NCBI RefSeq assembly: GCF_001427125.1
Contig: NZ_LMGK01000024.1
Span: forward strand, 407,598-448,775
Length of the DNA stretch: 41,178 bases
Direction of reading: 5' to 3'
Source: Pseudomonas sp. Root562
GTDB taxonomy: Bacteria; Pseudomonadota; Gammaproteobacteria; Pseudomonadales; Pseudomonadaceae
Below, piece after piece: positions 33,547 through 41,178 of the stretch. Below the pieces are notes generated by a model. It saw nothing but the letters and a program-made list of their open reading frames with translations, was not told where the DNA came from and ran no database searches. Numbering within the stretch: the first letter of the stretch is position 1; the number at the start of each line of letters is the position of its first letter. Both the position numbers and the translations under genes were made by a program.

Positions 33547-33580
33547 GCCTCCACTAAAAGGTTTGACCAAACCTTGAGGC
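33547..33580 (-). promoter_or_regulatory. Hairpin masking the DUF533 ribosome binding site
   Basis: On the minus strand GCCTC (33580-33576) and AAGGTTTG (33575-33568) pair with CAAACCTT (33565-33558) and, after the bulge TTAGTG (33557-33552), GAGGC (33551-33547), with only GT as inner loop or a slightly opened one. The GGAGGC that is paired is the Shine-Dalgarno, six bases before the ATG at 33541. The 18-bp core is a perfect DNA palindrome, so it could instead be a protein operator. Confidence 0.5.
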
Positions 33581-33716
33581 CACCAGCCTAGATCGAAAGT
33601 GCCGCAACCTGACCTGCGAGAGTGCTTCCAGATGTTGCTCGAAGTCAGCCTGCCTTTCGTAAAAATGGATATACACTCGAACCTATCTATAAAAACCGCC
33701 CACTGGGTTTCCTCTC

Positions 33717-34631
33717 ATGATGACCTTGCGTCAGATCCGTCATTTCATCGCCGTCGCCGAGACCGGTTCGATCTCCGCCGCCGCGCAAACCGCGTTCATT
33801 TCCCAATCGACCCTGACCCTGGCGATCCAGCAATTGGAGGAAGAGATCGGCGTCAGCCTGTTCAATCGCCACGCCAAGGGCATGACCCTGACCCATCAGG
33901 GCCACCAGTTCTTGCGTCAGGCGCACTTGATCCTTGCCACTGTCGACAACGCCAAACGCAGCCTGCAACAGAGCACCGACCAGGTCGCCGGGCAGTTGAT
34001 CATCGGCGTGACCAGCCTGGTGGCCGGTTATTACCTGGCGGATTTGCTGACCCGTTTCCAGCGCGCCTACCCCAACGTCGAGATCCGCGTGATGGAGGAC
34101 GAGCGCCCCTACATCGAGCATTTGCTGGTCAGCGGTGAGATCGATGTCGGCGTTTTGATCCTCTCCAACCTCGAAGATCGCCACGCGTTGCAGACCGAAG
34201 TGCTGACCCATTCGCCCCATCGACTGTGGCTGCCGGCCCAGCATCCGCTGCTGGAGCACGACAGCATCAATCTCGCCGACGTGACCCGCGAGCCGCTGAT
34301 TCAACTGAACGTCGACGAAATGGACCGCAACGCCCAACGGATGTGGACGGCAGCCTCGTTGCAACCGCGTATCACCTTGCGCACTGCCTCGACCGAAGCG
34401 GTGCGAAGCCTGGTGGCCGCGGGTCTGGGTGTTTCGATCCAGCCAGACATGACCTATCGCCCGTGGTCACTGGAGGGCGACATCATCGAAGCGCGGCCCA
34501 TTGCCGACTTGAGCCAGACCCTCGATGTCGGCCTGGCATGGCGCAGGGGCACGGCGCGGCCGGCGCTGGTCGACCCGTTTCTTACTGTTGCGCGGGAACA
34601 ACCACACGGCGGACGCAAGCCATCTATTTAA
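33717..34631 (+). CDS. LysR-type transcriptional regulator
   Basis: This 304-residue regulator has a winged helix-turn-helix at about residues 1-60 (TLRQIRHFIAVAETGSISAAAQTAFISQSTLTLAIQQLEEEIGVSLFNRH). The substrate-binding domain (about 90-295) has LIIGVTSLVAGYYLADLLTRFQRAYPNVEIRVME and SLVAAGLGVSIQPDM. It lies upstream of, and on the same strand as, the aldehyde dehydrogenase/ABC genes 104 bp away, so it may control them, though LysR genes are more often divergent from their targets. The start uses tandem ATGs at 33717 and 33720. The inducer is unknown. Confidence 0.88.
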   Translation: MMTLRQIRHFIAVAETGSISAAAQTAFISQSTLTLAIQQLEEEIGVSLFNRHAKGMTLTHQGHQFLRQAHLILATVDNAKRSLQQSTDQVAGQLIIGVTSLVAGYYLADLLTRFQRAYPNVEIRVMEDERPYIEHLLVSGEIDVGVLILSNLEDRHALQTEVLTHSPHRLWLPAQHPLLEHDSINLADVTREPLIQLNVDEMDRNAQRMWTAASLQPRITLRTASTEAVRSLVAAGLGVSIQPDMTYRPWSLEGDIIEARPIADLSQTLDVGLAWRRGTARPALVDPFLTVAREQPHGGRKPSI

Positions 34632-34735
34632 TCGAATGCCACCTTCAGTATTTAGAATTTGTCGACCTCGGGGCCGCGCACTAGTCTTGCTGCATCTATA
34701 TAAGACGGTCGGCCCCCCGGTCACAGGGGAACCGC

Positions 34736-36223
34736 ATGGCCACACAAGAAAAGAGAACTCGAAGAATGACTGGTGCACAGACCCCGTTGTTCACCGCATT
34801 GTTGATCGATGGTGAATTGGTCGCCGGACAAGGCTGTGCCGAACCCATCATCAATCCGGCCACGGGCGAAATCCTCACGCAGATTTCCGAAGCCAGCACC
34901 GAACAAGTCGAAGCCGCCATCCTCGCCGCCCACCGCGCCTTTGCCGGTTGGTCCCGGACTACGCCGCAACAGCGCTCGAACCTGTTGCTGGACATCGCCA
35001 ACGCCATTGAAAAAAACGCTGACCAGCTCGCCCGTCTCGAAGCCCTGAATTGCGGCAAGCCGCTGCACCTTGCCCGTCAGGACGACTTGAGCGCGACTGT
35101 CGATGTGTTCCGTTTTTTTGCCGGTGCCGTGCGCTGCCAGACCGGCCAGCTCAGCGGCGAATACCTGCCGGGCTACACCAGCATGGTGCGGCGCGATCCC
35201 ATTGGTGTCGTGGCGTCCATTGCGCCGTGGAATTACCCGATCATGATGGCTGCGTGGAAAATCGCCCCGGCCCTGGCCGCCGGCAATACGCTGGTGTTCA
35301 AGCCCTCGGAGCACACGCCGCTGTCGATCCTGGCTCTGGCGCCAGCGCTGGCCGAGATCTTGCCGCGCGGTGTGATCAACATCGTGTGCGGTGGCGGCGA
35401 AGGGGTTGGCAGCCATTTGGTCAGCCATCCAAAAATCCGCATGGTGTCGCTGACCGGCGATATCGTCACGGGCCAGAAAATTCTCCAGGCCGCCGCCAAA
35501 ACCCTCAAACGCACCCACCTCGAACTCGGCGGCAAAGCCCCGGTGATTGTCTGCAACGATGCCGACATTCAAGCGGTGGTCGAAGGCGTGCGCACCTATG
35601 GCTATTACAACGCCGGCCAGGATTGCACCGCCGCGTGCCGGGTTTATGCACAGGCAGGGATTCACGACCGCCTGGTGGCTGAACTCGGTGCCGCCGTCAG
35701 CAGCCTGCGGTTTGCCGGCAAACGCGATGCCGACAACGAAATCGGCCCGCTGATCAGCACCCGCCAGCGCGACCGCGTGGCCAGTTTCGTCGAGCGAGCC
35801 CTCGGCCAGCCGCACATCGAACGGGTGACCGGTGCCGCGGTACATTCCGGCGCCGGGTTCTTCTATCAGCCGACGTTGCTGGCGGGCTGCAAACAAAGCG
35901 ACGAAATCGTCCAGCGCGAAGTGTTCGGGCCGGTGGTCACCGTGACGCGTTTCGATGAGCTGGAACAAGCGGTGGACTGGGCCAACGATTCCGAATACGG
36001 CCTGGCGTCATCGGTCTGGACCCAGAACCTGGACAAGGCGATGCAGGTCGCCGCGCGGTTGCAGTACGGCTGCACCTGGATCAACAGCCATTTCATGCTG
36101 GTCAGCGAAATGCCCCATGGCGGGCTCAAGCGCTCGGGTTATGGCAAAGACCTGTCCAGCGATTCGCTCCAGGACTACAGCGTGGTGCGCCACATCATGG
36201 CGCGCCACGGGCAACATCTCTGA
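34736..36223 (+). CDS. Gamma-aminobutyraldehyde dehydrogenase (PatD-like)
   Basis: This 495-residue NAD-dependent aldehyde dehydrogenase oxidises aminoaldehydes such as 4-aminobutyraldehyde to GABA. Catalytic Cys297 is in NAGQDCTAACRVYAQ and Glu264 in LELGGKAPVIV; the coenzyme/oxyanion region SIAPWNYPIMMAAWK is at about 161-175. From memory these segments match E. coli PatD (YdcW) closely over the whole length. The start at 34736 has AGGGGA five bases upstream; an alternative at 34766 would give a 485-residue protein nearer the family length. Another PatD-like gene begins at 40853, so this is one of two copies framing the ABC transporter. The upstream LysR gene is its nearest regulator. Confidence 0.87.
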   Translation: MATQEKRTRRMTGAQTPLFTALLIDGELVAGQGCAEPIINPATGEILTQISEASTEQVEAAILAAHRAFAGWSRTTPQQRSNLLLDIANAIEKNADQLARLEALNCGKPLHLARQDDLSATVDVFRFFAGAVRCQTGQLSGEYLPGYTSMVRRDPIGVVASIAPWNYPIMMAAWKIAPALAAGNTLVFKPSEHTPLSILALAPALAEILPRGVINIVCGGGEGVGSHLVSHPKIRMVSLTGDIVTGQKILQAAAKTLKRTHLELGGKAPVIVCNDADIQAVVEGVRTYGYYNAGQDCTAACRVYAQAGIHDRLVAELGAAVSSLRFAGKRDADNEIGPLISTRQRDRVASFVERALGQPHIERVTGAAVHSGAGFFYQPTLLAGCKQSDEIVQREVFGPVVTVTRFDELEQAVDWANDSEYGLASSVWTQNLDKAMQVAARLQYGCTWINSHFMLVSEMPHGGLKRSGYGKDLSSDSLQDYSVVRHIMARHGQHL

Positions 36224-36306
36224 CTACGCTAATAACAAGCCGCCAACGGCATGCTTCACCACGTTCAAAACTGCCCCGACCATAATTTGAAGAAGAGGGA
36301 ATACCC

Positions 36307-37458
36307 ATGTTCGTGCACAAGACCGCACTGCTCAGTGCAATCACCACGGCGCTGCTGGCCAGCGCCAGCCTCCAGGCCGCCGAGCCGCTGAAAGCCGTCG
36401 GTGCCGGCGAAGGCCAACTGGATATCGTGGCGTGGCCCGGCTACATCGAACGTGGCGAAAGCGACAAGGCCTACGACTGGGTGACCGGTTTCGAGAAGGA
36501 AACCGGCTGCAAGGTCAACGTGAAAACGGCGGCGACCTCCGATGAAATGGTCAGCCTGATGGCCAAGGGTGGTTATGACCTGGTCACCGCCTCCGGCGAC
36601 GCCTCGCTGCGGCTGATCGGTGGCAAGCGTGTGCAGCCGATCAACACGGCGTTGATCCCGAACTGGAAAAACCTCGATCCTCGCCTCAAGGATGCGCCGT
36701 GGTACGTGGTCAACAACCAGACCTACGGCACCCCATATCAGTGGGGGCCGAACGTGCTGATGTACAACACCAACGTGTTCAAGACTGCGCCTGACAGCTG
36801 GGGCGTGTTGTTCAACGCGGAAAATCTGCCGGACGGCAAACCGAACAAGGGCCGCGTTCAGGCCTATGACGGTCCGATTTATATCGCCGACGCCGCGTTG
36901 TACCTCAAATCGGCCAAGCCGGAACTGGGCATCCAGAACCCCTACGAACTGACCGAAGCGCAGTACAAGGCCGTGCTCGATCTGCTGCGCGCCCAGCAGC
37001 CGTTGATCCACCGTTACTGGCACGACACCACCGTACAGATGAGTGACTTCAAGAACGAAGGCGTGGTCGCGTCCGGCGCCTGGCCGTATCAGGTCAATGG
37101 CCTGATCAACGAGAAGCAGCCGATCGCGTCGACCATCCCGAAAGAAGGCGCCACCGGGTGGGCGGACACCACCATGTTGCACGCTGACGCCAAACACCCG
37201 AACTGCGCCTACAAGTGGATGGATTGGTCGTTGCAACCGAAAGTCCAGGGCGACGTGGCGGCTTGGTTCGGTTCGCTGCCAGCCGTGCCGGCGGCGTGCA
37301 AGGAGAGTGAATTGCTCGGTGCCGAAGGTTGCAAGACCAACGGTTTCGACCAGTTCGACAAGATCGCCTTCTGGAAAACCCCGCAAGCCGAAGGCGGCAA
37401 ATTCGTGCCGTACAGCCGCTGGACCCAGGACTACATCGCGATCATGGGCGGCAGGTAA
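36307..37458 (+). CDS. ydcS: ABC transporter substrate-binding protein, YdcS-like
   Basis: This 383-residue periplasmic binding protein has a signal peptide (about 1-24, ending SLQAA). The mature part follows the polyamine-type (PotD/YdcS) family: LDIVAWPGYIERGESDKAYDWV, VKTAATSDEMVSLMAKGGYDLVTASGDASLRL, YGTPYQWGPNVLMYN, HDTTVQMSDFKNEGVVASGAWPY and the C-terminal FVPYSRWTQDYIAIMGGR. By recollection these are near-identical to E. coli YdcS. It probably binds putrescine or another amine for the YdcTUV importer. A ribosome site GAAGAGGG precedes the start. A REP cluster follows and separates it from ydcT. Confidence 0.9.
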   Translation: MFVHKTALLSAITTALLASASLQAAEPLKAVGAGEGQLDIVAWPGYIERGESDKAYDWVTGFEKETGCKVNVKTAATSDEMVSLMAKGGYDLVTASGDASLRLIGGKRVQPINTALIPNWKNLDPRLKDAPWYVVNNQTYGTPYQWGPNVLMYNTNVFKTAPDSWGVLFNAENLPDGKPNKGRVQAYDGPIYIADAALYLKSAKPELGIQNPYELTEAQYKAVLDLLRAQQPLIHRYWHDTTVQMSDFKNEGVVASGAWPYQVNGLINEKQPIASTIPKEGATGWADTTMLHADAKHPNCAYKWMDWSLQPKVQGDVAAWFGSLPAVPAACKESELLGAEGCKTNGFDQFDKIAFWKTPQAEGGKFVPYSRWTQDYIAIMGGR

Positions 37459-37470
37459 GCCGCTCTTCCC

Positions 37471-37800
37471 TGTGGCGCGGGAGCTCGCTCCCGCTGGTGG
37501 GCCGCCCCCCTGTGGCGAGGGAGCTTGCTCCCGCTGGGTGGCGAAGCCGCCCTGTGGCGAGGGAGCTTGCTCCCGCTGGGTGGCGAAGCCGCCCTGTGGC
37601 GAGGGAGCTTGCTCCCGCTGGGTGGCGAAGCCGCCCCCCTGTGGCGAGGGAGCTTGCTCCCGCTGGGTGGCGAAGCCGCCCCAAAACCGGTCGATGCGGT
37701 TTTTCAGACGAACCGCATCAACTCTTTTGGGAGGGCTGCGCCCTCCAGCGGGAGCAAGCTCCCTCGCCACAGGAGCGGCGGCTTAGCTCCCTCGCCACAA
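37471..37800. repeat. REP cluster within the ydcS-ydcT gap
   Basis: Five same-direction copies of TGTGGCGAGGGAGCTTGCTCC followed by CGCTGGGTGGCGAAGCCGCC begin at 37471, 37511, 37553, 37595 and 37640 (the first variant; periods 40-45 bp). Two inverted copies at about 37746-37771 and 37785-37800 face them, so the ends can pair as a long hairpin. It occupies most of the 418-bp gap between the substrate-binding gene and the ATPase gene. Frames with many Cys/Gly/Glu repeats here are readings of the repeat, not a protein. Confidence 0.9.
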
Positions 37801-37876
37801 AAAGCAATGATTCAGTTTTTTCAGAAGTCCAGGCAGGGCCGCTGCGACCGCCCTCGCCTTTTTGGAGCACCGCACC

Positions 37877-38914
37877 ATGACGCTTGCAGTCCAGTTCACC
37901 AACGTTTCCCGTCTGTTCGGCGAAGTGAAAGCCGTTGACCGGGTTTCCATCGACATCCAGGACGGCGAGTTTTTCTCCATGCTGGGGCCTTCCGGCTCGG
38001 GCAAAACTACCTGTTTGCGCCTGATCGCCGGTTTTGAACAACCCAGCGCAGGCTCGATCCGCATTCATGGCGAAGAAGCCGCCGGGCTGCCGCCGTATCA
38101 ACGTGACGTGAACACCGTCTTCCAGGATTACGCGCTGTTCCCGCACATGAACGTTCGCGACAACGTCGCTTACGGTTTGAAAGTCAAAGGCGTCGCCAAG
38201 GCCGAGCGCCTCAAGCGCGCAGCCGAAGCCCTCGACATGGTCGCCCTCGGCGGCTATGGCGAGCGCAAACCCGTGCAGCTCTCCGGCGGCCAGCGCCAGC
38301 GCGTGGCCCTGGCCCGCGCACTGGTTAATCGTCCGCGTGTGCTGTTGCTCGATGAACCCCTCGGTGCGCTGGATTTGAAGCTGCGCGAGCAGATGCAAGG
38401 CGAGCTGAAAAAACTGCAACGCCAGCTCGGCATCACGTTCATTTTCGTCACCCACGACCAGACCGAAGCGCTGTCGATGTCCGACCGCGTGGCAGTGTTC
38501 AACAAGGGCCGCATCGAACAAGTCGACAGCCCGCGCAACCTGTACATGAAACCGGCCACCACCTTCGTCGCGGAATTCGTCGGCACCTCCAACGTGATCC
38601 GCGGTGATCTGGCGAAGCAAATCAGTGGTAATCCGCAGCCGTTCTCGATTCGTCCCGAACACGTGCGTTTCGCCGAAGGCCCGCTGGCCAGCCACGAAAT
38701 CGAAGTCACCGGCTTGCTCCACGATATCCAGTACCAGGGCAGCGCCACCCGCTATGAACTGAAACTGGAGAATGGCCAGACCCTGAACATCAGCCAGGCC
38801 AACAATCAGTGGATCGACAGCAGCGCGCAGCACCAGACCGGGCAGCGCCTCAGTGCGCGCTGGGCGCGGGAAGCCATGGTCCAGTTGCACGACACCGTCG
38901 TCGGCGGGGTGTGA
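37877..38914 (+). CDS. ydcT: ABC transporter ATPase, YdcT-like
   Basis: This 345-residue subunit powers the importer. Walker A is GPSGSGKT (37-44), Q-loop VFQDYALFPH (about 81-90), signature LSGGQRQR (135-142), Walker B RVLLLDEP (154-161) and the H-loop FVTHDQTEALSMSD. A C-terminal TOBE-like domain (about 240-345) has FSIRPEHVRFAE, as in polyamine/spermidine-type ATPases. The start at 37877 has GGAG ten bases upstream. It ends one base before the ydcU start, showing tight coupling. Confidence 0.92.
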   Translation: MTLAVQFTNVSRLFGEVKAVDRVSIDIQDGEFFSMLGPSGSGKTTCLRLIAGFEQPSAGSIRIHGEEAAGLPPYQRDVNTVFQDYALFPHMNVRDNVAYGLKVKGVAKAERLKRAAEALDMVALGGYGERKPVQLSGGQRQRVALARALVNRPRVLLLDEPLGALDLKLREQMQGELKKLQRQLGITFIFVTHDQTEALSMSDRVAVFNKGRIEQVDSPRNLYMKPATTFVAEFVGTSNVIRGDLAKQISGNPQPFSIRPEHVRFAEGPLASHEIEVTGLLHDIQYQGSATRYELKLENGQTLNISQANNQWIDSSAQHQTGQRLSARWAREAMVQLHDTVVGGV

Positions 38915-38915
38915 A

Positions 38916-39863
38916 ATGAGCACCTTGGCTATTTCTCAAACCCAGTCGGGAGGTTCGCCGTTGCGCAGGTTTTCCAACCTGTTGTATCGCCGGCCCAACC
39001 TGTACCTGTCGATGCTGCTGGTGCCGCCACTGTTGTGGTTCGGAGCGATCTACCTCGGTTCGTTGCTGACATTGCTGTGGCAAGGCTTCTACACCTTCGA
39101 CGACTTCACCATGGCGGTCACTCCCGACCTGACCCTGGCGAACTTCGCCGCGCTGTTCCAGCCCTCGAACTTCGACATCATCCTGCGAACCCTGAGCATG
39201 GCCATTGTCGTGTCGATCGCCAGCGCCATCGTCGCGTTCCCGATTGCCTACTACATGGCGCGCTACACCACCGGCAAGACCAAGGCGTTTTTCTACATCG
39301 CGGTGATGATGCCGATGTGGGCCAGCTACATCGTCAAGGCCTATGCCTGGACCCTGCTGTTGGCCAAGGGCGGCGTGGCGCAGTGGTTTGTGCAGCATCT
39401 GGGACTGGAGCCGGTCTTGCAGTTCGTGCTGGGCATTCCGGGTGTTGGCGGCAGCACCTTGTCGACCTCGCACCTGGGACGCTTCATGGTGTTCGTCTAC
39501 ATCTGGCTGCCGTTCATGATCCTGCCGATCCAGGCCTCGCTGGAACGCCTGCCGCCGTCATTGCTGCAAGCCTCCGCCGACCTCGGCGCCAAGCCGCGCC
39601 AGACCTTCATGCAAGTGATTCTGCCGCTGTCGATTCCGGGGATTGCCGCCGGTTCGATCTTCACGTTTTCCCTGACCCTGGGCGATTTCATCGTGCCGCA
39701 ACTGGTTGGCCCACCGGGCTATTTTGTCGGCAGCATGGTCTACGCCCAGCAAGGTGCGATCGGCAACATGCCGATGGCCGCTGCGTTCACGTTGGTGCCG
39801 ATCGTGCTGATCGCCATTTACCTGTCCATCGTCAAACGTCTGGGGGCCTTCGATGCACTCTGA
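38916..39863 (+). CDS. ydcU: ABC transporter permease, YdcU-like
   Basis: This 315-residue inner-membrane protein has about six hydrophobic segments, e.g. LSMLLVPPLLWFGAIYLGSLLTLLW (about 34-58) and ILRTLSMAIVVSIASAIVAFPIAYYMA. The permease EAA-type loop that contacts the ATPase is ASADLGAKPRQTFMQVILPLSIPGIAAGSIFTF (about 220-252). The start is at 38916, one base after the ydcT stop; an open frame from 38853 overlaps ydcT and is rejected. It pairs with YdcV and overlaps it by 11 bp. Confidence 0.92.
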   Translation: MSTLAISQTQSGGSPLRRFSNLLYRRPNLYLSMLLVPPLLWFGAIYLGSLLTLLWQGFYTFDDFTMAVTPDLTLANFAALFQPSNFDIILRTLSMAIVVSIASAIVAFPIAYYMARYTTGKTKAFFYIAVMMPMWASYIVKAYAWTLLLAKGGVAQWFVQHLGLEPVLQFVLGIPGVGGSTLSTSHLGRFMVFVYIWLPFMILPIQASLERLPPSLLQASADLGAKPRQTFMQVILPLSIPGIAAGSIFTFSLTLGDFIVPQLVGPPGYFVGSMVYAQQGAIGNMPMAAAFTLVPIVLIAIYLSIVKRLGAFDAL

Positions 39864-40662
39864 AAAAGCCTCATTAGGCCTGCGCATTGCCGCCTGGGGT
39901 GGGTTGGTGTTCCTGCACTTCCCGATCCTGATCATCTTCCTGTACGCCTTCAACACCGAAGACGCGGCGTTCAGCTTTCCACCCAAGGGCTTTACCCTGA
40001 AGTGGATCGGCGTGGCGTTTTCGCGGCCCGATGTACTGGAAGCGATCAAGCTGTCGCTGCAAATCGCGGCCATCGCCACGGCGATTGCCATGGTCCTCGG
40101 CACGCTGGCGTCGGCGGCGTTGTATCGCCGGGATTTCTTCGGCAAACAAGGCATTTCGCTGATGCTGATCCTGCCGATTGCCCTGCCGGGGATCATCACC
40201 GGCATCGCCTTGCTGGCGACCTTCAAGACGCTGGGCATCGAGCCCGGGATGTTCACCATCATCGTCGGTCACGCGACGTTCTGTGTGGTGATCGTCTACA
40301 ACAACGTCATCGCCCGCTTGCGCCGCACTTCGCACAGTTTGATCGAGGCCTCGATGGACCTCGGCGCCGACGGCTGGCAGACCTTCCGCTACATCATCCT
40401 GCCCAACCTGGGCTCGGCGTTGCTGGCCGGTGGTATGTTGGCGTTTGCGTTGTCGTTCGACGAAATCATCGTCACCACCTTCACCGCCGGCCATGAACGC
40501 ACCTTGCCTCTGTGGCTGCTCAACCAGCTCAGCCGCCCACGGGACGTACCGGTGACCAACGTCGTGGCGATGCTGGTGATGATCGTGACCATGCTGCCGA
40601 TTCTCGGCGCTTATTACCTGACGCGCGGTGGTGAGAGCGTGGCGGGGAGTGGCGGGAAGTAA
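39853..40662 (+). CDS. ydcV: ABC transporter permease, YdcV-like
   Basis: This 269-residue second permease has membrane helices from about 13-34 (AAWGGLVFLHFPILIIFLYAF) onward, about six in all. Its ATPase-contact loop is ASMDLGADGWQTFRYIILPNLGSALLAGGMLAFALSFDEIIVTTF (about 160-205). It overlaps the end of ydcU by 11 bp. It completes a YdcSTUV-type importer. A 190-bp gap with a REPIN separates it from the next PatD-like gene. Confidence 0.92.
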   Translation: MHSEKASLGLRIAAWGGLVFLHFPILIIFLYAFNTEDAAFSFPPKGFTLKWIGVAFSRPDVLEAIKLSLQIAAIATAIAMVLGTLASAALYRRDFFGKQGISLMLILPIALPGIITGIALLATFKTLGIEPGMFTIIVGHATFCVVIVYNNVIARLRRTSHSLIEASMDLGADGWQTFRYIILPNLGSALLAGGMLAFALSFDEIIVTTFTAGHERTLPLWLLNQLSRPRDVPVTNVVAMLVMIVTMLPILGAYYLTRGGESVAGSGGK

Positions 40663-40697
40663 CTGACAACCCGATTCCCAATGTGGGAACCGAATTC

Positions 40698-40805
40698 CTG
40701 TGGGAGCTGGCTTGCCAGCGATGGGGCCGGAAGGTTCAACAAAGATGTTGGCTGATCCACCGCTATCGCTGCGATGCGGCGACCCGACTCGCCAGCTCCC
40801 ACAGG
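40698..40805. repeat. REPIN between ydcV and second patD-like gene
   Basis: Inverted copies CTGTGGGAGCTGGCTTGCC and TCGCCAGCTCCCACAGG flank a 70-bp centre. The left arm continues CAGCGATG and the right arm is preceded by GCGACCC, so the inner pairing is imperfect. It starts 36 bp past the ydcV stop. Confidence 0.85.
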
Positions 40806-40852
40806 GACCGGTTTCTACGGACAAAAAAAATAATTTTGAAGAGGACAATGCC

Positions 40853-41178
40853 ATGCAAACCCAACTCTTGATCAACGGCCAACTCATCACCGGCGAAGGC
40901 CCCGCCCAACCCGTATTCAACCCGGCGCTGGGCCGCGTGCTGGTGGAAATCAACGAAGCCAGTGAAGCCCAGGTCGATGCCGCCGTGCGTGCCGCCGATG
41001 CCGCGTTCGACAGCTGGTCGCAAACCCCGCCGAAAGAGCGTTCGCTGCTGCTGCTCAAACTCGCCGATGCCATCGAGGCCCATGGCGAAGAGCTGGCCAA
41101 ACTGGAATCGGACAACTGCGGCAAACCCTACAGCGCCGCGCTGAACGACGAGATCCCGGCGATTGCCGACGTGTTCCG
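40853..41178 (+). CDS. patD: Gamma-aminobutyraldehyde dehydrogenase, partial (PatD-like)
   Basis: The first 108 residues of an NAD-dependent aldehyde dehydrogenase are present; the window end truncates it before the cofactor and catalytic motifs. The start QTQLLINGQLITGEGPAQPVFNPALGRVLVEI, then EASEAQVDAAVRAADAAFDSW, LAKLESDNCGKPYSAALNDEIPAIADVF, match E. coli PatD by recollection and are clearly related to the protein at 34736. GAGGA lies eight bases before the ATG. It follows the ydcSTUV genes in the E. coli-like order (ydcSTUV-patD), so this is probably the orthologous copy. Confidence 0.88.
   Translation, partial: MQTQLLINGQLITGEGPAQPVFNPALGRVLVEINEASEAQVDAAVRAADAAFDSWSQTPPKERSLLLLKLADAIEAHGEELAKLESDNCGKPYSAALNDEIPAIADVF

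Noticed and set aside
34674..34690. Sigma-54-like GCGCAC-N5-TTGC upstream of the first aldehyde dehydrogenase
   Set aside because: The essential GG at -24 is not matched, and no nearby enhancer-binding regulator is present; the LysR gene is a more likely controller.
37459..37800. Open frames with a repeated Gly-Glu-Gly-Ala-Cys-Ser pattern
   Set aside because: They are translations of the REP cluster and lack an independent start signal.

Overview
The window is about 41 kb of GC-rich chromosome from a Pseudomonas of the fluorescens complex. Evidence for this is the gene content and order (mexKJ/mexL, rsmJ, tsaB-adk, ppc, an lptF-like gene, prfB-lysS, wspABCDEFR), which from memory runs like the PA3676-PA3708 stretch of P. 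aeruginosa PAO1. The many REP/REPIN-type intergenic palindromes, built on cores such as GTGGGAGC and GTGGCGAGGGAGC, also fit fluorescent pseudomonads. Coding density is high. I see no prophage, CRISPR array, tRNA, rRNA or intact insertion sequence.

Layout. 1-663: a gene-free segment with a 70-bp tandem repeat that contains REP cores, followed by a structured repetitive element. 664-5565: a MexJK-type RND pump with its divergent TetR repressor and a palindrome between them. 5692-9924: rsmJ, an unrecognised protein with an internal duplication, an extensin-like protein, an ICL/PEP-mutase family enzyme, a DUF72 protein and a small translationally coupled protein. 10199-14535: the housekeeping genes tsaB, adk and ppc. 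14738-16646: a small conserved protein, then a DUF4398 lipoprotein and an OmpA/LptF-type lipoprotein downstream of an AlgU-like promoter. 16786-21048: envelope-associated genes (lipoproteins, a hydrolase), a DUF1704 protein with an HExxxH motif, and a TetR regulator. 21150-23853: lysS and prfB, the latter with its programmed +1 frameshift. 24098-32543: the complete Wsp surface-sensing chemosensory operon ending in the diguanylate cyclase WspR. 32819-33541: a DUF533/TerB-like protein whose leader can form a hairpin over its ribosome binding site. 33717-41178: a LysR regulator, a gamma-aminobutyraldehyde dehydrogenase, a YdcSTUV-type ABC importer and the start of a second such dehydrogenase, cut by the window end. 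Together these suggest uptake of a polyamine or related amine and oxidation of its aminoaldehyde.

The functional groups are drug efflux (mexLJK), envelope stress and surface lipoproteins (14738-20160), translation (prfB-lysS), surface-contact control of c-di-GMP (wsp) and amine catabolism (ydc/patD). Most genes are well-known core genes. I found no clear-cut undescribed multi-gene system. The items most worth a second look are the DUF1704 peptidase-like protein with its lipoprotein neighbour, the duplicated-repeat protein at 6568-7188, the SD-masking hairpin at 33547-33580, the REP cluster inside the ydc operon, and the paired patD-like genes.
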